Source of the DNA: Lewinellaceae bacterium
GTDB taxonomy: Bacteria; Bacteroidota; Bacteroidia; Chitinophagales; Saprospiraceae
Length of the DNA: 64,000 nucleotides
Reading direction: 5' to 3'
Assembly: GCA_020636275.1 (NCBI GenBank)
Contig: JACJYD010000005.1
Location: 10,001 to 74,000, forward strand
Made by a program: the position numbers and the translations under genes. Under the pieces are notes generated by a model that saw nothing but the letters and a program-made list of their open reading frames with translations, was not told the origin of the DNA and ran no database searches. Each line of letters starts with the position of its first letter. Position 1 is the first letter of the stretch. This document shows, one piece after another, positions 1 to 8,425 of this stretch.

Positions 1-779
<779 letters not shown>

Positions 780-1035
780 GTAAGACCTTTAACCGAAGTG
801 CTTTGATGTACTAATCGAGCAAGACTATTCCAAATCAGATGTCATGATAGTTTATAAGTTTATGAAGGGGATAAGTTTTTGACAGACAAAAACTTACTGC
901 CTTAAAAACTCAAAAACTAAAAAGAAATAAGGGCACCAGACCGCTCACATGGTCTTGGCCCAAAGAGTTGTTGGTGGCTATCCACCTTCGCATTCGCTAC
1001 GGCGGACGAGAAGGAAGAATGGAAGCCCAAAGACT
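780..1035 (+). other. 23S-5S spacer with AT-rich hairpin and duplicated 5S 5' end
   Basis: No gene is seen here. It holds an AT-rich hairpin (arms 871-881 and 887-897, ATAAGTTTTTG / CAAAAACTTAC) that matches elements in front of two paa-cluster genes. It also holds a 24-base stretch at 958-981 that repeats 1025-1048, the sequence leading into and starting the 5S gene, with one mismatch. A short hairpin between the two copies pairs CCTTC with GAAGG. The duplication looks like a remnant of a second 5S gene or a processing-site duplication. Confidence 0.6.
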
Positions 1036-1146
<111 letters not shown>

Positions 1147-1158
1147 TTTTTTTCTCTC

Positions 1159-1199
1159 AAAAGGGGGAATCAGCGCTTTGCGTCGATTCCCCCTTTTTT
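1159..1199 (+). terminator. Intrinsic terminator of the rRNA operon
   Basis: A hairpin with arms AAAAGGGGGAATC and GATTCCCCCTTTT (about 1159-1171 and 1184-1196) around a short loop, continuing into a T run. It lies 13 bases after 5S rRNA. Because the left arm starts with A residues, it can also serve the convergent minus-strand gene that ends at 1207. Confidence 0.9.
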
Positions 1200-1206
1200 T
1201 ATTTGC

Positions 1207-1749
1207 TCAATACGCTACTTCAATTTTCATCTCACTCCGCTTGGTCAAAGGTACTTTTTGCTCCCTCCAGAGCCAGTAACCCGTGCCGGGACGATACCGC
1301 AACTTCTGGTGAAAATGAACCACCAGGTTCTTGATGTATTTTTCTACCCGGACCTCCGAAACCTCGCCGGATGCGGTGAAATCAACGGCTACCTCCCGGA
1401 TCCTCAGCGAAGAGTCGATCGCCGTGTAGCGCAGACCCTCCAACTGATGATTTTCATCCCGCAAGGAATCGACCAAATACTGATCCCTCCAGGCTACCCG
1501 GTTGATATTGAGGTCTTTGAAACCCTCCAATTCCTCCTTGGCATCCCAGTTGTCCAGTTTCTGCTTGTCCCGCTTACCCATGAACAGAATATTCCTTTCT
1601 ACCGTCTTGTCGCCGGTCATGCGATCGATCTCCGTTTGAAAAAAAGCATCCAGGTCGAAAAAGGGCTGAATAGCTTCCCGTTCTATGGCCCGTTCCGATT
1701 GGCAGGAGATCCCCCCCAAAAGAATTAAAAAAACAATGACCCGATTCAT
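1207..1749 (-). CDS. Hypothetical lipoprotein
   Basis: A 180-residue protein of unknown function. The N-terminus is a short hydrophobic signal ending in a lipobox (LGGISC, Cys16), so it should be a lipid-anchored periplasmic or outer-membrane protein. The rest is soluble and mixed charged, with no catalytic motif that I recognise. Its ATG overlaps the TGA of the upstream gpmI gene by four bases (ATGA at 1746-1749), so the two are translationally coupled. This arrangement suggests co-transcription only, not a shared function. Confidence 0.75.
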   Translation of the reverse strand: MNRVIVFLILLGGISCQSERAIEREAIQPFFDLDAFFQTEIDRMTGDKTVERNILFMGKRDKQKLDNWDAKEELEGFKDLNINRVAWRDQYLVDSLRDENHQLEGLRYTAIDSSLRIREVAVDFTASGEVSEVRVEKYIKNLVVHFHQKLRYRPGTGYWLWREQKVPLTKRSEMKIEVAY

Positions 1750-3302
1750 ACTGTGCTGGGTTGTTTGATGGACTCAATGAGGATCGTCCCGTCCATTTCA
1801 GCGGGAATCGCCAGGCCCATCCGGTCGAGGATGGTCGGTGCAATATCCGCCAGCTTTCCGTTGGAAATGCGCAGGGCTTCTTTCCGTTTGCTGACATAGA
1901 TGCAGGGCACCGGATTTTTGGTATGGGCCGTATTGGGCGTTCCGTCTTCATTGATCATGTAGTCCGAATTTCCGTGGTCGGCGATGATGATCGCTTCGTA
2001 ATCATGGGCAAGCGCCACTTTCAGGATCTGGTCGAGCAACCCGTCAACGGTTTCCGCGGCTTTCATCGCGGCTTCGAATACCCCGGTATGCCCCACCATG
2101 TCCGTATTGGCAAAATTGAGGCAAATGAAATGCGGCGCATTGGCTTCGATCTCTGCAATGATCGCCCTGGCGACCTCCGGAGCGCTCATCTCCGGCTGCA
2201 GGTCGTATGTGGCAACCTTGGGCGAAGGGATCATGATCCGCCGCTCCTTTTCAAAAGGCTCTTCCCGGCCGCCGGAAAAGAAGAAGGTGACGTGCGGATA
2301 TTTCTCCGTCTCGGCGATCCGGACCTGACTCAGCCCCGCCTGGGAGATCACCTCCCCCAAAGTGAGGTTGAGGTCTTTCTTGGTGTAAAGCACATCGACC
2401 CCCTTGTAGGTTTCATCGTACCGGGTCATCGTGACGTAGCTGAGATCGAGTTTGTGCATATCGAAATCGGGAAAGTCGGCCTGCGTAAGCACCGTGGAAA
2501 TTTCCCGCGGCCGGTCCGTCCGAAAGTTGAAACAAATGAGCAGGTCGCCGTCTTTTATGGTGCCGACAGGTGCGCCGTCAGACCCAGTAAGGACCATGGG
2601 CTTGAGGAATTCGTCGGTTTCGTCCTTGGCGTATTTTTCCCGAATGCTGGCCAGGATATCGGAAGTGGGCGTTCCTTTCCCATGTACCATCAGATCGTAA
2701 GCCAGTTTGATGCGTTCCCAGCGCTTGTCGCGGTCCATGGCATAATAGCGCCCGACGACCGAAGCCAGTTTTACGGGCGTGCCCTCGATGTGCTCCTGTA
2801 CTTCCCGGATAAATTCGAGTCCGCTTTTGGGATCGCAGTCGCGGCCATCGGTAAAGGCGTGAATATAGACCTCATTTAGCCCCTGTTCCTGGGTAATATC
2901 GCATAAAGCCAGCAGATGGTTGATATGGGAATGCACCCCGCCATCGGATACCAGCCCCATGAAATGGACGGCCTGTCCGGTAGCCTTGGCCGTTTGCAAG
3001 GCCTTTATCAGGACGGGATTCCGGTGTAGCTCCCGTTCCCGGATGCTCTTGTTGATGCGGGCGAGTTCCTGGTAAACGATCCTTCCGGCTCCGATGTTGA
3101 GGTGCCCCACTTCCGAATTGCCCATCTGGCCCTCGGGCAAACCAACTTCCTCGCCAAAGGTGACGAGGCGGGAATTGGGGTAATCACGCATCAGCCCGTC
3201 AAAACAGGGCGTTTTGGCTTTGGCGATGGCATCGGCGGCAGGCACCTGGCCCAGGCCCCAGCCGTCTAATATGATCAGGAAAAAGCGGTCAGTGGATTTC
3301 AT
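1746..3302 (-). CDS. gpmI: 2,3-bisphosphoglycerate-independent phosphoglycerate mutase
   Basis: Interconverts 3- and 2-phosphoglycerate in glycolysis and gluconeogenesis, using two manganese ions and a phosphoserine intermediate in the cytosol. The protein is 518 residues, the normal size for the family. The alkaline-phosphatase-like metal site begins with LIILDGWG (Asp13), the catalytic serine is in QMGNSEVGH (Ser63), and later metal ligands are seen in DHGNSD and the TAHTKNP segment. The start at 3302 (MKSTDRFFLIILDGWG) was chosen over an in-frame ATG at 3401, because the family begins a few residues before this motif. It is coupled to the lipoprotein gene downstream. Confidence 0.97.
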   Translation of the reverse strand: MKSTDRFFLIILDGWGLGQVPAADAIAKAKTPCFDGLMRDYPNSRLVTFGEEVGLPEGQMGNSEVGHLNIGAGRIVYQELARINKSIRERELHRNPVLIKALQTAKATGQAVHFMGLVSDGGVHSHINHLLALCDITQEQGLNEVYIHAFTDGRDCDPKSGLEFIREVQEHIEGTPVKLASVVGRYYAMDRDKRWERIKLAYDLMVHGKGTPTSDILASIREKYAKDETDEFLKPMVLTGSDGAPVGTIKDGDLLICFNFRTDRPREISTVLTQADFPDFDMHKLDLSYVTMTRYDETYKGVDVLYTKKDLNLTLGEVISQAGLSQVRIAETEKYPHVTFFFSGGREEPFEKERRIMIPSPKVATYDLQPEMSAPEVARAIIAEIEANAPHFICLNFANTDMVGHTGVFEAAMKAAETVDGLLDQILKVALAHDYEAIIIADHGNSDYMINEDGTPNTAHTKNPVPCIYVSKRKEALRISNGKLADIAPTILDRMGLAIPAEMDGTILIESIKQPSTV

Positions 3303-3600
3303 GCTATAATGGATTTCATATGGAATACAGTATGGAAACAACTCTAATTCAATAGGGTTGGAACGGCTCGAGAGCGAAAACCGAACATTTGAAGCCGCCA
3401 TCCCGTTTTTAAAAGCGGAAAGATACTAGAATTGAAGATAGTATCGTTTCATAAACCCTTAGATTAAAAAACGTCTCGTTTGTTTCCGAGTGACTTCCTG
3501 TAAATTTCCCGTCTAATAAGTTAAAGTTGGCATTATCATTGAACGGGTATTAAAAAACAAGCAATTTGGATCAAATTTGACGCGACCAAAACCGGAAATC
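3303..3600. other. Intergenic region between divergent genes
   Basis: About 300 bases separate gpmI (minus) from the DUF4783 gene (plus), so both promoters must be here. The only structure I see is an inverted repeat GATACTA / TAGTATC (3422-3428 and 3439-3445). Its left arm, read on the minus strand, gives a TATCTTTC that resembles the Bacteroidota -7 box. No gene is supported. Confidence 0.4.
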
Positions 3601-3981
3601 ATGAAAACCTTGTTGTTTTTAATTGCTTTTTTTCCTTCCATCGCTTGGGTACAACCCGATCTGGACGGCATCAACCAAGCCTTGCGCAGCGGTAATGCCG
3701 ATGCTTTGGGCGCCTACTTTGCACCGACAGTCGAAGTAGCGATCATGAATAGCGAAGATCGGTATGCCAAAGCAGATGCCGTTCGGGTAATGAAGGATTT
3801 TTTCGCCAGGAACCGGCCCTCCAGTTTCTCCCAGGTACACCAGGGCGAATCGAAAGGCGGTAACATGCACTATGCGATCGGCGAACTCCAGTCCACCGGC
3901 TCGAGCTACCGGGTATACCTCCTTTTACAGGAATCTGCCGGAAATTATACAATCCAACAACTCCGGATAGACCAGGAGTAA
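3601..3981 (+). CDS. DUF4783 secreted protein (NTF2-like fold)
   Basis: A 126-residue protein starting MKTLLFLIAFFPSIAW, a signal peptide. The mature part matches the Bacteroidota-specific DUF4783 family: a short helical start (DLDGINQALRSGNADALGAYF), then strand-rich sequence with a MKDFFARN segment and GQTS-like turns. Such proteins are predicted to have an SnoaL/NTF2-like fold and to work outside the inner membrane; their role is unknown. The ATG at 3601 is preferred over one at 3577 because it opens the signal peptide directly. It is followed by a shared terminator. Confidence 0.8.
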   Translation: MKTLLFLIAFFPSIAWVQPDLDGINQALRSGNADALGAYFAPTVEVAIMNSEDRYAKADAVRVMKDFFARNRPSSFSQVHQGESKGGNMHYAIGELQSTGSSYRVYLLLQESAGNYTIQQLRIDQE

Positions 3982-3997
3982 AATTTTAATAGGTCCT

Positions 3998-4032
3998 AAA
4001 AGGATGGATGGGCGTCGCTCATCCATCCTTTT
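3998..4032. terminator. Bidirectional terminator
   Basis: Arms AAAAGGATGGATG (3998-4010) and CATCCATCCTTTT (4020-4032) around a 9-base loop, with A and T runs on both sides. It lies between the convergent DUF4783 and TIGR02757 genes, and the right arm covers the last codons of the latter. Confidence 0.85.
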
Positions 4033-4798
4033 TCATTTCCAGGACCCCCAATCCGAAAAGGGCATAATCGTATTTCACCGGATCTTCCGGGTCGAACCGC
4101 CGCAGGGCTTCGGTCAGCTCCAACACCGCCTGCCAGTCGGTCTGCTTGCGATGCAACAGCCCGGTCTTTCGCGCCACCCTATCGACATGCACATCGAGTG
4201 GGACCAGCAACTGGCGCGGGTGGATCCCCTTCCACAATCCAAAATCCACGTTCCGGTCATCCCGGCGCACCATCCAGCGCAGGAACATGTTCAAGCGCTT
4301 GCAGGTCGACTTTCGGGCAGGCGTGGCGATGTGTTTTTGGGTGCGGGCCGGAGCGCCCGGCAGGGAGAAGAATAGCTCGTGAAAACCCCGAAGCGCCGCT
4401 TCGGTATTGCTCGCGCCCTCCGGCAAAAAGCGGGTAAAGGCGCTTTCCAGCGATTCATGGTTCCGGTAGTACTGTTGAAAGAACTCGAGGAAATACAAAG
4501 CGTCGAGGGGCTGGAACGTCCGGTGGTAAAAACTTTCAAACCGCGCGCGATCCCGCTCTTCGTGATGGAGGATGAAATCGTGCGGCGCGCCATCCATGCG
4601 CTCGACGAGCGCGCCGGCGCTTTGAATGATGGTTTTTCGCTGCCCCCAGGAGAGCATGGCCGTCCAAAAGCCCGTGATCTCAATATCCTGCAACTTCGTG
4701 AAGCGATGCGGAATGGAGATCGGATCGTTCTCAATAAACGAAGGCTGATTATAGGCCTCCACACACTGGTCCAGGTAGGCCTTTAAATCTTTTTCCAT
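4019..4798 (-). CDS. TIGR02757 (DUF2400) family protein
   Basis: A 259-residue conserved protein of unknown function found widely in Bacteroidota and some other bacteria. Family hallmarks are the N-terminal DPISIPHRF segment with EITGFWTAMLSWGQRKTI, the central KRLNMFLRWMVRR motif, and the PLDVHVDRVARKTGL motif with a final RFDPEDPVKYDYALFGLGV. The C-terminal layout recalls helix-hairpin-helix DNA glycosylase folds, but no glycosylase activity can be claimed. Its downstream end lies inside the shared terminator at 3998-4032. Confidence 0.88.
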   Translation of the reverse strand: MEKDLKAYLDQCVEAYNQPSFIENDPISIPHRFTKLQDIEITGFWTAMLSWGQRKTIIQSAGALVERMDGAPHDFILHHEERDRARFESFYHRTFQPLDALYFLEFFQQYYRNHESLESAFTRFLPEGASNTEAALRGFHELFFSLPGAPARTQKHIATPARKSTCKRLNMFLRWMVRRDDRNVDFGLWKGIHPRQLLVPLDVHVDRVARKTGLLHRKQTDWQAVLELTEALRRFDPEDPVKYDYALFGLGVLEMKKDG

Positions 4799-4821
4799 GA
4801 CAAAATTTTCCAGGGAACCAA

Positions 4822-4829
4822 TACTTTTG
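4822..4829 (+). promoter_or_regulatory. Bacteroidota-type -7 box
   Basis: TACTTTTG matches the TAnnTTTG consensus of the Bacteroidota housekeeping sigma factor. It points towards a 28-codon reading frame at 4891. No clear -33 TTG is seen at the usual distance, so this is a weak call. Confidence 0.35.
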
Positions 4830-4890
4830 TGGTTTTAACGTTACGTCTGTGTGATTTTAATTGCTTGAAAGCCCATTTACAGACCCATTT

Positions 4891-4977
4891 ATGACCGCTA
4901 CTTTGACATACACCCTCGTTCTGGCCGCCTTATACCTCGGAAGAAAAGCGCTCGACTGGTTGGGGCCCCTTAAATAA
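4891..4977 (+). CDS. Possible small single-pass membrane protein
   Basis: A 28-codon reading frame encoding one hydrophobic stretch (TLTYTLVLAALYLG) followed by a basic, amphipathic end (RKALDWLGPLK). It sits alone between two minus-strand genes, about 60 bases downstream of a TAnnTTTG box, and its composition is that of a small transmembrane peptide. No homology can be judged by eye. Chance occurrence is possible. Confidence 0.3.
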   Translation: MTATLTYTLVLAALYLGRKALDWLGPLK

Positions 4978-4988
4978 TATAGGTTCTA

Positions 4989-5771
4989 TCAGAAGGAAGA
5001 CCCCCGGCCATCCCCCTGATCCTTTCCATACATCCGGTACTTTGCCAGGCCCATCCGCTGCAGGAAATGGCGAATGGAAACCCCCAGGACGCCCAACCCG
5101 TATTTTACACTCCTGGAAAAGTTGATCGATGATGCTTCCCTGAAATATTTTGTCGGACAAGTTACCTCCGCTATGCCGAACCCGGCGTAAATGATCTGCG
5201 ACAAAAGCTGGTTGTCAAAGACAAAATCGTCCGAATTTTCCATGAACCGGATCTGTTCCAGTACTTCCCGGCTGAAGGCCCGGTACCCCGTATGATATTC
5301 CGATAGCTTGTGATTGACCAACAGGTTTTGAACCAGGGTGAGCAACCGGTTGGCGATGTACTTGTAAAGGGGCATTCCGCCTTTCAAGGCGCCATCCCCC
5401 AAGATCCGGGACCCCAGCACCACGGGGTAAAGACCGTCTCCAATGATACTGACCATGGCGGGAATGAGCTTCGGCGTGTACTGGTAATCGGGGTGCAGCA
5501 TGATCACGATATCCGCATCCAGGGCCAGGGCCTTTTGATAGAGCGTCTTTTGATTTCCGCCATATCCCTTGTTTCGCTCGTGCTGGATAATATGCCGGAT
5601 GCCGAGCGTGCGGGCCAGTTCTACCGTGTTGTCCCGGCTGGCATCATCGCACAAAATGACCTCGTCGACGAGACCTGCGGGAATTTCCCGGTAGGTCTTT
5701 TCCAGCGTGGGGGCCGCATTGTAGGCCGGCAATACGACGACTACTTTTTTTCCCTGATACATAACAGGCAT
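4989..5771 (-). CDS. Family 2 glycosyltransferase (dolichyl-phosphate-sugar synthase-like)
   Basis: A 260-residue GT-A glycosyltransferase without obvious transmembrane segments. The nucleotide-sugar site is seen as VVVVLPAYNAAPTLEKTY near the N-terminus and EVILCDDASRDNT; the metal-binding region is MLHPDYQY where DxD is usual in the family, and GYGGNQKTLY follows the first domain. The second half has SEYHTGYRAFSR, a hallmark of the DPM/undecaprenyl-phosphate glycosyltransferase branch. It probably acts on the inner face of the membrane in cell-surface glycan assembly. A start at MYQGKK, three codons later, is equally possible. A perfect -7 box lies 17 bases upstream. Confidence 0.87.
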   Translation of the reverse strand: MPVMYQGKKVVVVLPAYNAAPTLEKTYREIPAGLVDEVILCDDASRDNTVELARTLGIRHIIQHERNKGYGGNQKTLYQKALALDADIVIMLHPDYQYTPKLIPAMVSIIGDGLYPVVLGSRILGDGALKGGMPLYKYIANRLLTLVQNLLVNHKLSEYHTGYRAFSREVLEQIRFMENSDDFVFDNQLLSQIIYAGFGIAEVTCPTKYFREASSINFSRSVKYGLGVLGVSIRHFLQRMGLAKYRMYGKDQGDGRGSSF

Positions 5772-5787
5772 TCTTTTGGGTTGGTCG

Positions 5788-5795
5788 CAAAGATA
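5788..5795 (-). promoter_or_regulatory. Promoter -7 box for the glycosyltransferase gene
   Basis: Read on the minus strand this is TATCTTTG followed by CGACC, an exact TAnnTTTG match 17 bases before the start codon at 5771. The same TATCTTTGCG sequence precedes the L31 gene at 39151 and the TPR gene at 42082, which supports it as the genuine local consensus. The leader would be very short. Confidence 0.6.
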
Positions 5796-5849
5796 AGGGT
5801 AATGGGCATATTGTTAAATCCTTAGATTTACACTGTCAAAAAGCACTTC

Positions 5850-7133
5850 ATGGCATCTATTCGCATTTTTCAACCCAATAAACATCTCCGGGGCGCTATC
5901 GCATTGGAGCGTTCCAAAAGTATCAGCAACCGGGTGCTGATCATCCGGGAACTTACAGACCGGGCTTTTCCGGTAGATCGCCTGTCCAATTCGTCCGATA
6001 CCCAGACCCTCCTCCAGTTGCTGGACCAGGTCAGGACGCAGGGTGCCCAAGGCGGATCTCCCTTGTCGCTCGATGCCGGGGCAGGGGGCACTACCTTTCG
6101 CTTTTTGACGGCATTTCTGGCTTTTCATCCGGGAGAACAGCTTCTGACGGGCAACGAACGTTTTCGGGAACGCCCGGTTGGCCCGCTCGTGGACGCGCTC
6201 CGGCAATTGGGCGCCCGGATCGAATATCTGGGCAGGGAAGGATTCCCTCCCTTGCGCATCGGCGCTCCGGATTGGGACGCCTATCAACCCCGGGTTTCCC
6301 TGTCTGCCTCGGTGAGCAGCCAGTTCATCTCGGCATTGCTCCTGGTCGGACCAAGCCTGCCGGAAGGCCTGCTCCTGGAACTGGAAGATACAGTCGTTTC
6401 CAAACCCTATATCGACATGACCCTGGCCGCTATGCGCTACTTCGGGGTGGCGGTTCAATTTGAAGACCGGGAAATAAAGGTGCCGGCGGGCAGTTACGTG
6501 GGGCGGCCTTTCGAAGTGGAGGCCGATTGGTCGGCAGCCTCCTATTTTTACGCATTCGCCGCCTTGTCGGAATCCTGTGACCTCTTTTTGGAAGGCCTGC
6601 GGGCGGATAGCTGGCAGGGCGATGCCGCACTGGCTAAAAGGCTGGAGGCATTTGGAGTTCAAACCAGCTTCGAAAAAAAGGGCGTTCGGCTGACCAAATC
6701 CAACCATTCCCACCTCCCTTTCACCGAATGGGATTTCCTGCCTACGCCCGACCTGGCCCAGACGATCTCGGTGCTTTGCGCCGCCCGGGGTATACACGGC
6801 CTCTTCTCGGGGCTCGAAACCTTGCGGATCAAGGAAACGGATCGCATTGCTGCGTTGAAAGAAGAACTGAAAAAAGTAGATGTAAGGTTGATCGCATTGC
6901 CTCCCCGGATGTCGCTCCGGTCCGGAAAGGTCTATTTCAACCAGGAAGGACAAGCCCGTTGGGAGGAGCAACCAGTTTTTTCCACCTATGGAGACCACCG
7001 GATGGCCATGGCCTTTTCCATACTGGCTTTCCTGGGGCCGGTTCGGATCGAGAACCCGGGAGTCGTGGCAAAATCCTATCCAGGTTTCTGGAAAGACCTG
7101 GAAAAACTGGGGTTTGAGATCCTTTCGTCCTGA
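5850..7133 (+). CDS. aroA: 3-phosphoshikimate 1-carboxyvinyltransferase (EPSP synthase)
   Basis: Sixth step of the shikimate pathway: joins phosphoenolpyruvate to shikimate 3-phosphate in the cytosol. The protein is 427 residues, normal for the family. Visible motifs are LERSKSISNRVLI near the start (substrate-binding Lys23 and Ser24), DAGAGGTTFRFLTAFLA, RPVGPLVDALRQLGA, LPTPDLAQTISV with the catalytic Asp, LRIKETDRIAALKEEL, and GDHRMAMAFSI. The GAGGTTFRF segment is a variant of the more usual GNAGTAMR, as I would expect in Bacteroidota. The product feeds chorismate, which the convergent pabB gene uses. The two genes overlap by 58 bases at their 3' ends. Confidence 0.96.
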   Translation: MASIRIFQPNKHLRGAIALERSKSISNRVLIIRELTDRAFPVDRLSNSSDTQTLLQLLDQVRTQGAQGGSPLSLDAGAGGTTFRFLTAFLAFHPGEQLLTGNERFRERPVGPLVDALRQLGARIEYLGREGFPPLRIGAPDWDAYQPRVSLSASVSSQFISALLLVGPSLPEGLLLELEDTVVSKPYIDMTLAAMRYFGVAVQFEDREIKVPAGSYVGRPFEVEADWSAASYFYAFAALSESCDLFLEGLRADSWQGDAALAKRLEAFGVQTSFEKKGVRLTKSNHSHLPFTEWDFLPTPDLAQTISVLCAARGIHGLFSGLETLRIKETDRIAALKEELKKVDVRLIALPPRMSLRSGKVYFNQEGQARWEEQPVFSTYGDHRMAMAFSILAFLGPVRIENPGVVAKSYPGFWKDLEKLGFEILSS

Positions 7134-8425
7134 CCCAGGACCGTCAGGAGCGCCCGGGCTTTCCACCAGCATTCTTCGTATTCCTGTTCCGGAACGGAAT
7201 CATAAACGATCGCTCCACCCACCTGGAAAGAGAGGTATTTATTGGTCTGGTTGTAGAGAAGGCTGCGGATCACCACATTGAAATCGAAGTCTCCCTCTGG
7301 GGTGACATAACCCACGGCGCCGGAGTAAAGCCCTCTCCGGGATTCCTCATACTGTTCGATGAGTTCCATCGCCTTGACTTTCGGAGCGCCGGTCATAGAG
7401 CCCATCGGAAAGGCCTGGCGGATGGCATCGACAAAGGAAACCCCTTCCCGGAGGGTGCCCTCCACCGTGGAGATCATCTGGAAAACCTGCGCAAAGGGAT
7501 AGATGCCGAAGAGCTCGGGAACCTGGACTGAGCCGGGCCGGCAGGAACGGGCGAGGTCGTTTCGCACCAGGTCGACGATCATGACATTTTCGGCCCGGTC
7601 TTTTTCGGAATGGAACAGCTGATTGCGGAGCGCGAGGTCTTCCTCGGCGTCACGGCCTCGGTGGATAGTCCCTTTGATCGGTTGGCTGACCAATTGGGAG
7701 CCCGTTTTTTTCAGGAAGCGTTCGGGACTGGCACAGAGAAGGTACCGGTCATCGACCTGATAATAGGCAGAAAAAGGCGCCCTGGCCAGGAGGTTGAGGC
7801 GAGAAAAGAGCGCTTGGGGGTTCAGGGCGCAATTTTCAGCGAAAAACTCCTGGCAAAAATTAGCTTCGTAGATATCGCCTTCCAGAATATGGCCTTGTAA
7901 AGCGTGGACCTTTTCGAGGTATTCCCCTGCGGGTATCCGGGCTTGAATGTACGGCCTTTCCTTAAAAAGAGAGGTGGGGGCGGGAATACGCGCCTCGCGT
8001 TGAATGGCCTCGAAGATGGCTCCGGGAGGCTCTTTCCGGGAAAAGATTTCCACCCGGCCATCGGGGAACAAAGCCACCACATAGATAGGATCGAAAAAAT
8101 GCAGCAAGGGAAATCCGATCCCATCGGAATGCCTGGATCCCAACTGCTCGACCTCGTTCTTCAGGTCATAGCTCAGGTGGCCGAAGAGCCAGCCGGGACT
8201 TTCCTCCCAAAACGATTTCCAGCTCGAAAAAGCCGACCCGGTGTCATAAACAGCCAGCCGCCGGGCGGATCCAACGCCGATCAGGCATTCATAAGTGCCG
8301 GGTTGGACCTTGTGGTGATTGGAGTCGAGGTAGCAGACCGGAGAATGGGCAGCCGCCCACTGAAAGGCGGCCCGTTTCCAAAGATCCAAATCCGAAACCC
8401 GGAAGATTGCTGACTCAGCCTTCAA
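7076..8425 (-). CDS. pabB: Aminodeoxychorismate synthase component I
   Basis: Chorismate-binding enzyme making 4-amino-4-deoxychorismate for p-aminobenzoate and folate. It is 449 residues with a full chorismate-binding domain: LLCASPERFLKK, the PIKGTIHRGRD motif, RAENVMIVDLVRNDLAR, and MGSMTGAPKVKAMELIEQYE with a C-terminal YSGAVGYVTPEGDFDFNVVIR. The lysine in PIKGT distinguishes PabB from anthranilate synthase (PIAGT), so I prefer PabB. No amidotransferase or lyase domain is fused. folB, another folate gene, is 3 kb away. The start overlaps the end of the upstream OmpA-family gene by 11 bases, which implies coupling. Confidence 0.88.
   Translation of the reverse strand: MKAESAIFRVSDLDLWKRAAFQWAAAHSPVCYLDSNHHKVQPGTYECLIGVGSARRLAVYDTGSAFSSWKSFWEESPGWLFGHLSYDLKNEVEQLGSRHSDGIGFPLLHFFDPIYVVALFPDGRVEIFSRKEPPGAIFEAIQREARIPAPTSLFKERPYIQARIPAGEYLEKVHALQGHILEGDIYEANFCQEFFAENCALNPQALFSRLNLLARAPFSAYYQVDDRYLLCASPERFLKKTGSQLVSQPIKGTIHRGRDAEEDLALRNQLFHSEKDRAENVMIVDLVRNDLARSCRPGSVQVPELFGIYPFAQVFQMISTVEGTLREGVSFVDAIRQAFPMGSMTGAPKVKAMELIEQYEESRRGLYSGAVGYVTPEGDFDFNVVIRSLLYNQTNKYLSFQVGGAIVYDSVPEQEYEECWWKARALLTVLGQDERISNPSFSRSFQKPG

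Noticed and set aside
1761..2879. A 372-codon plus-strand open frame opposite gpmI
   Set aside because: It is the antisense shadow of a conserved enzyme gene; its composition (many Gly, Arg, His) and lack of domain sense are typical of opposite-strand frames in GC-rich genes.
5814..7172. A 452-codon minus-strand open frame opposite aroA
   Set aside because: Antisense to an intact, full-length EPSP synthase with all motifs; no recognisable fold of its own.
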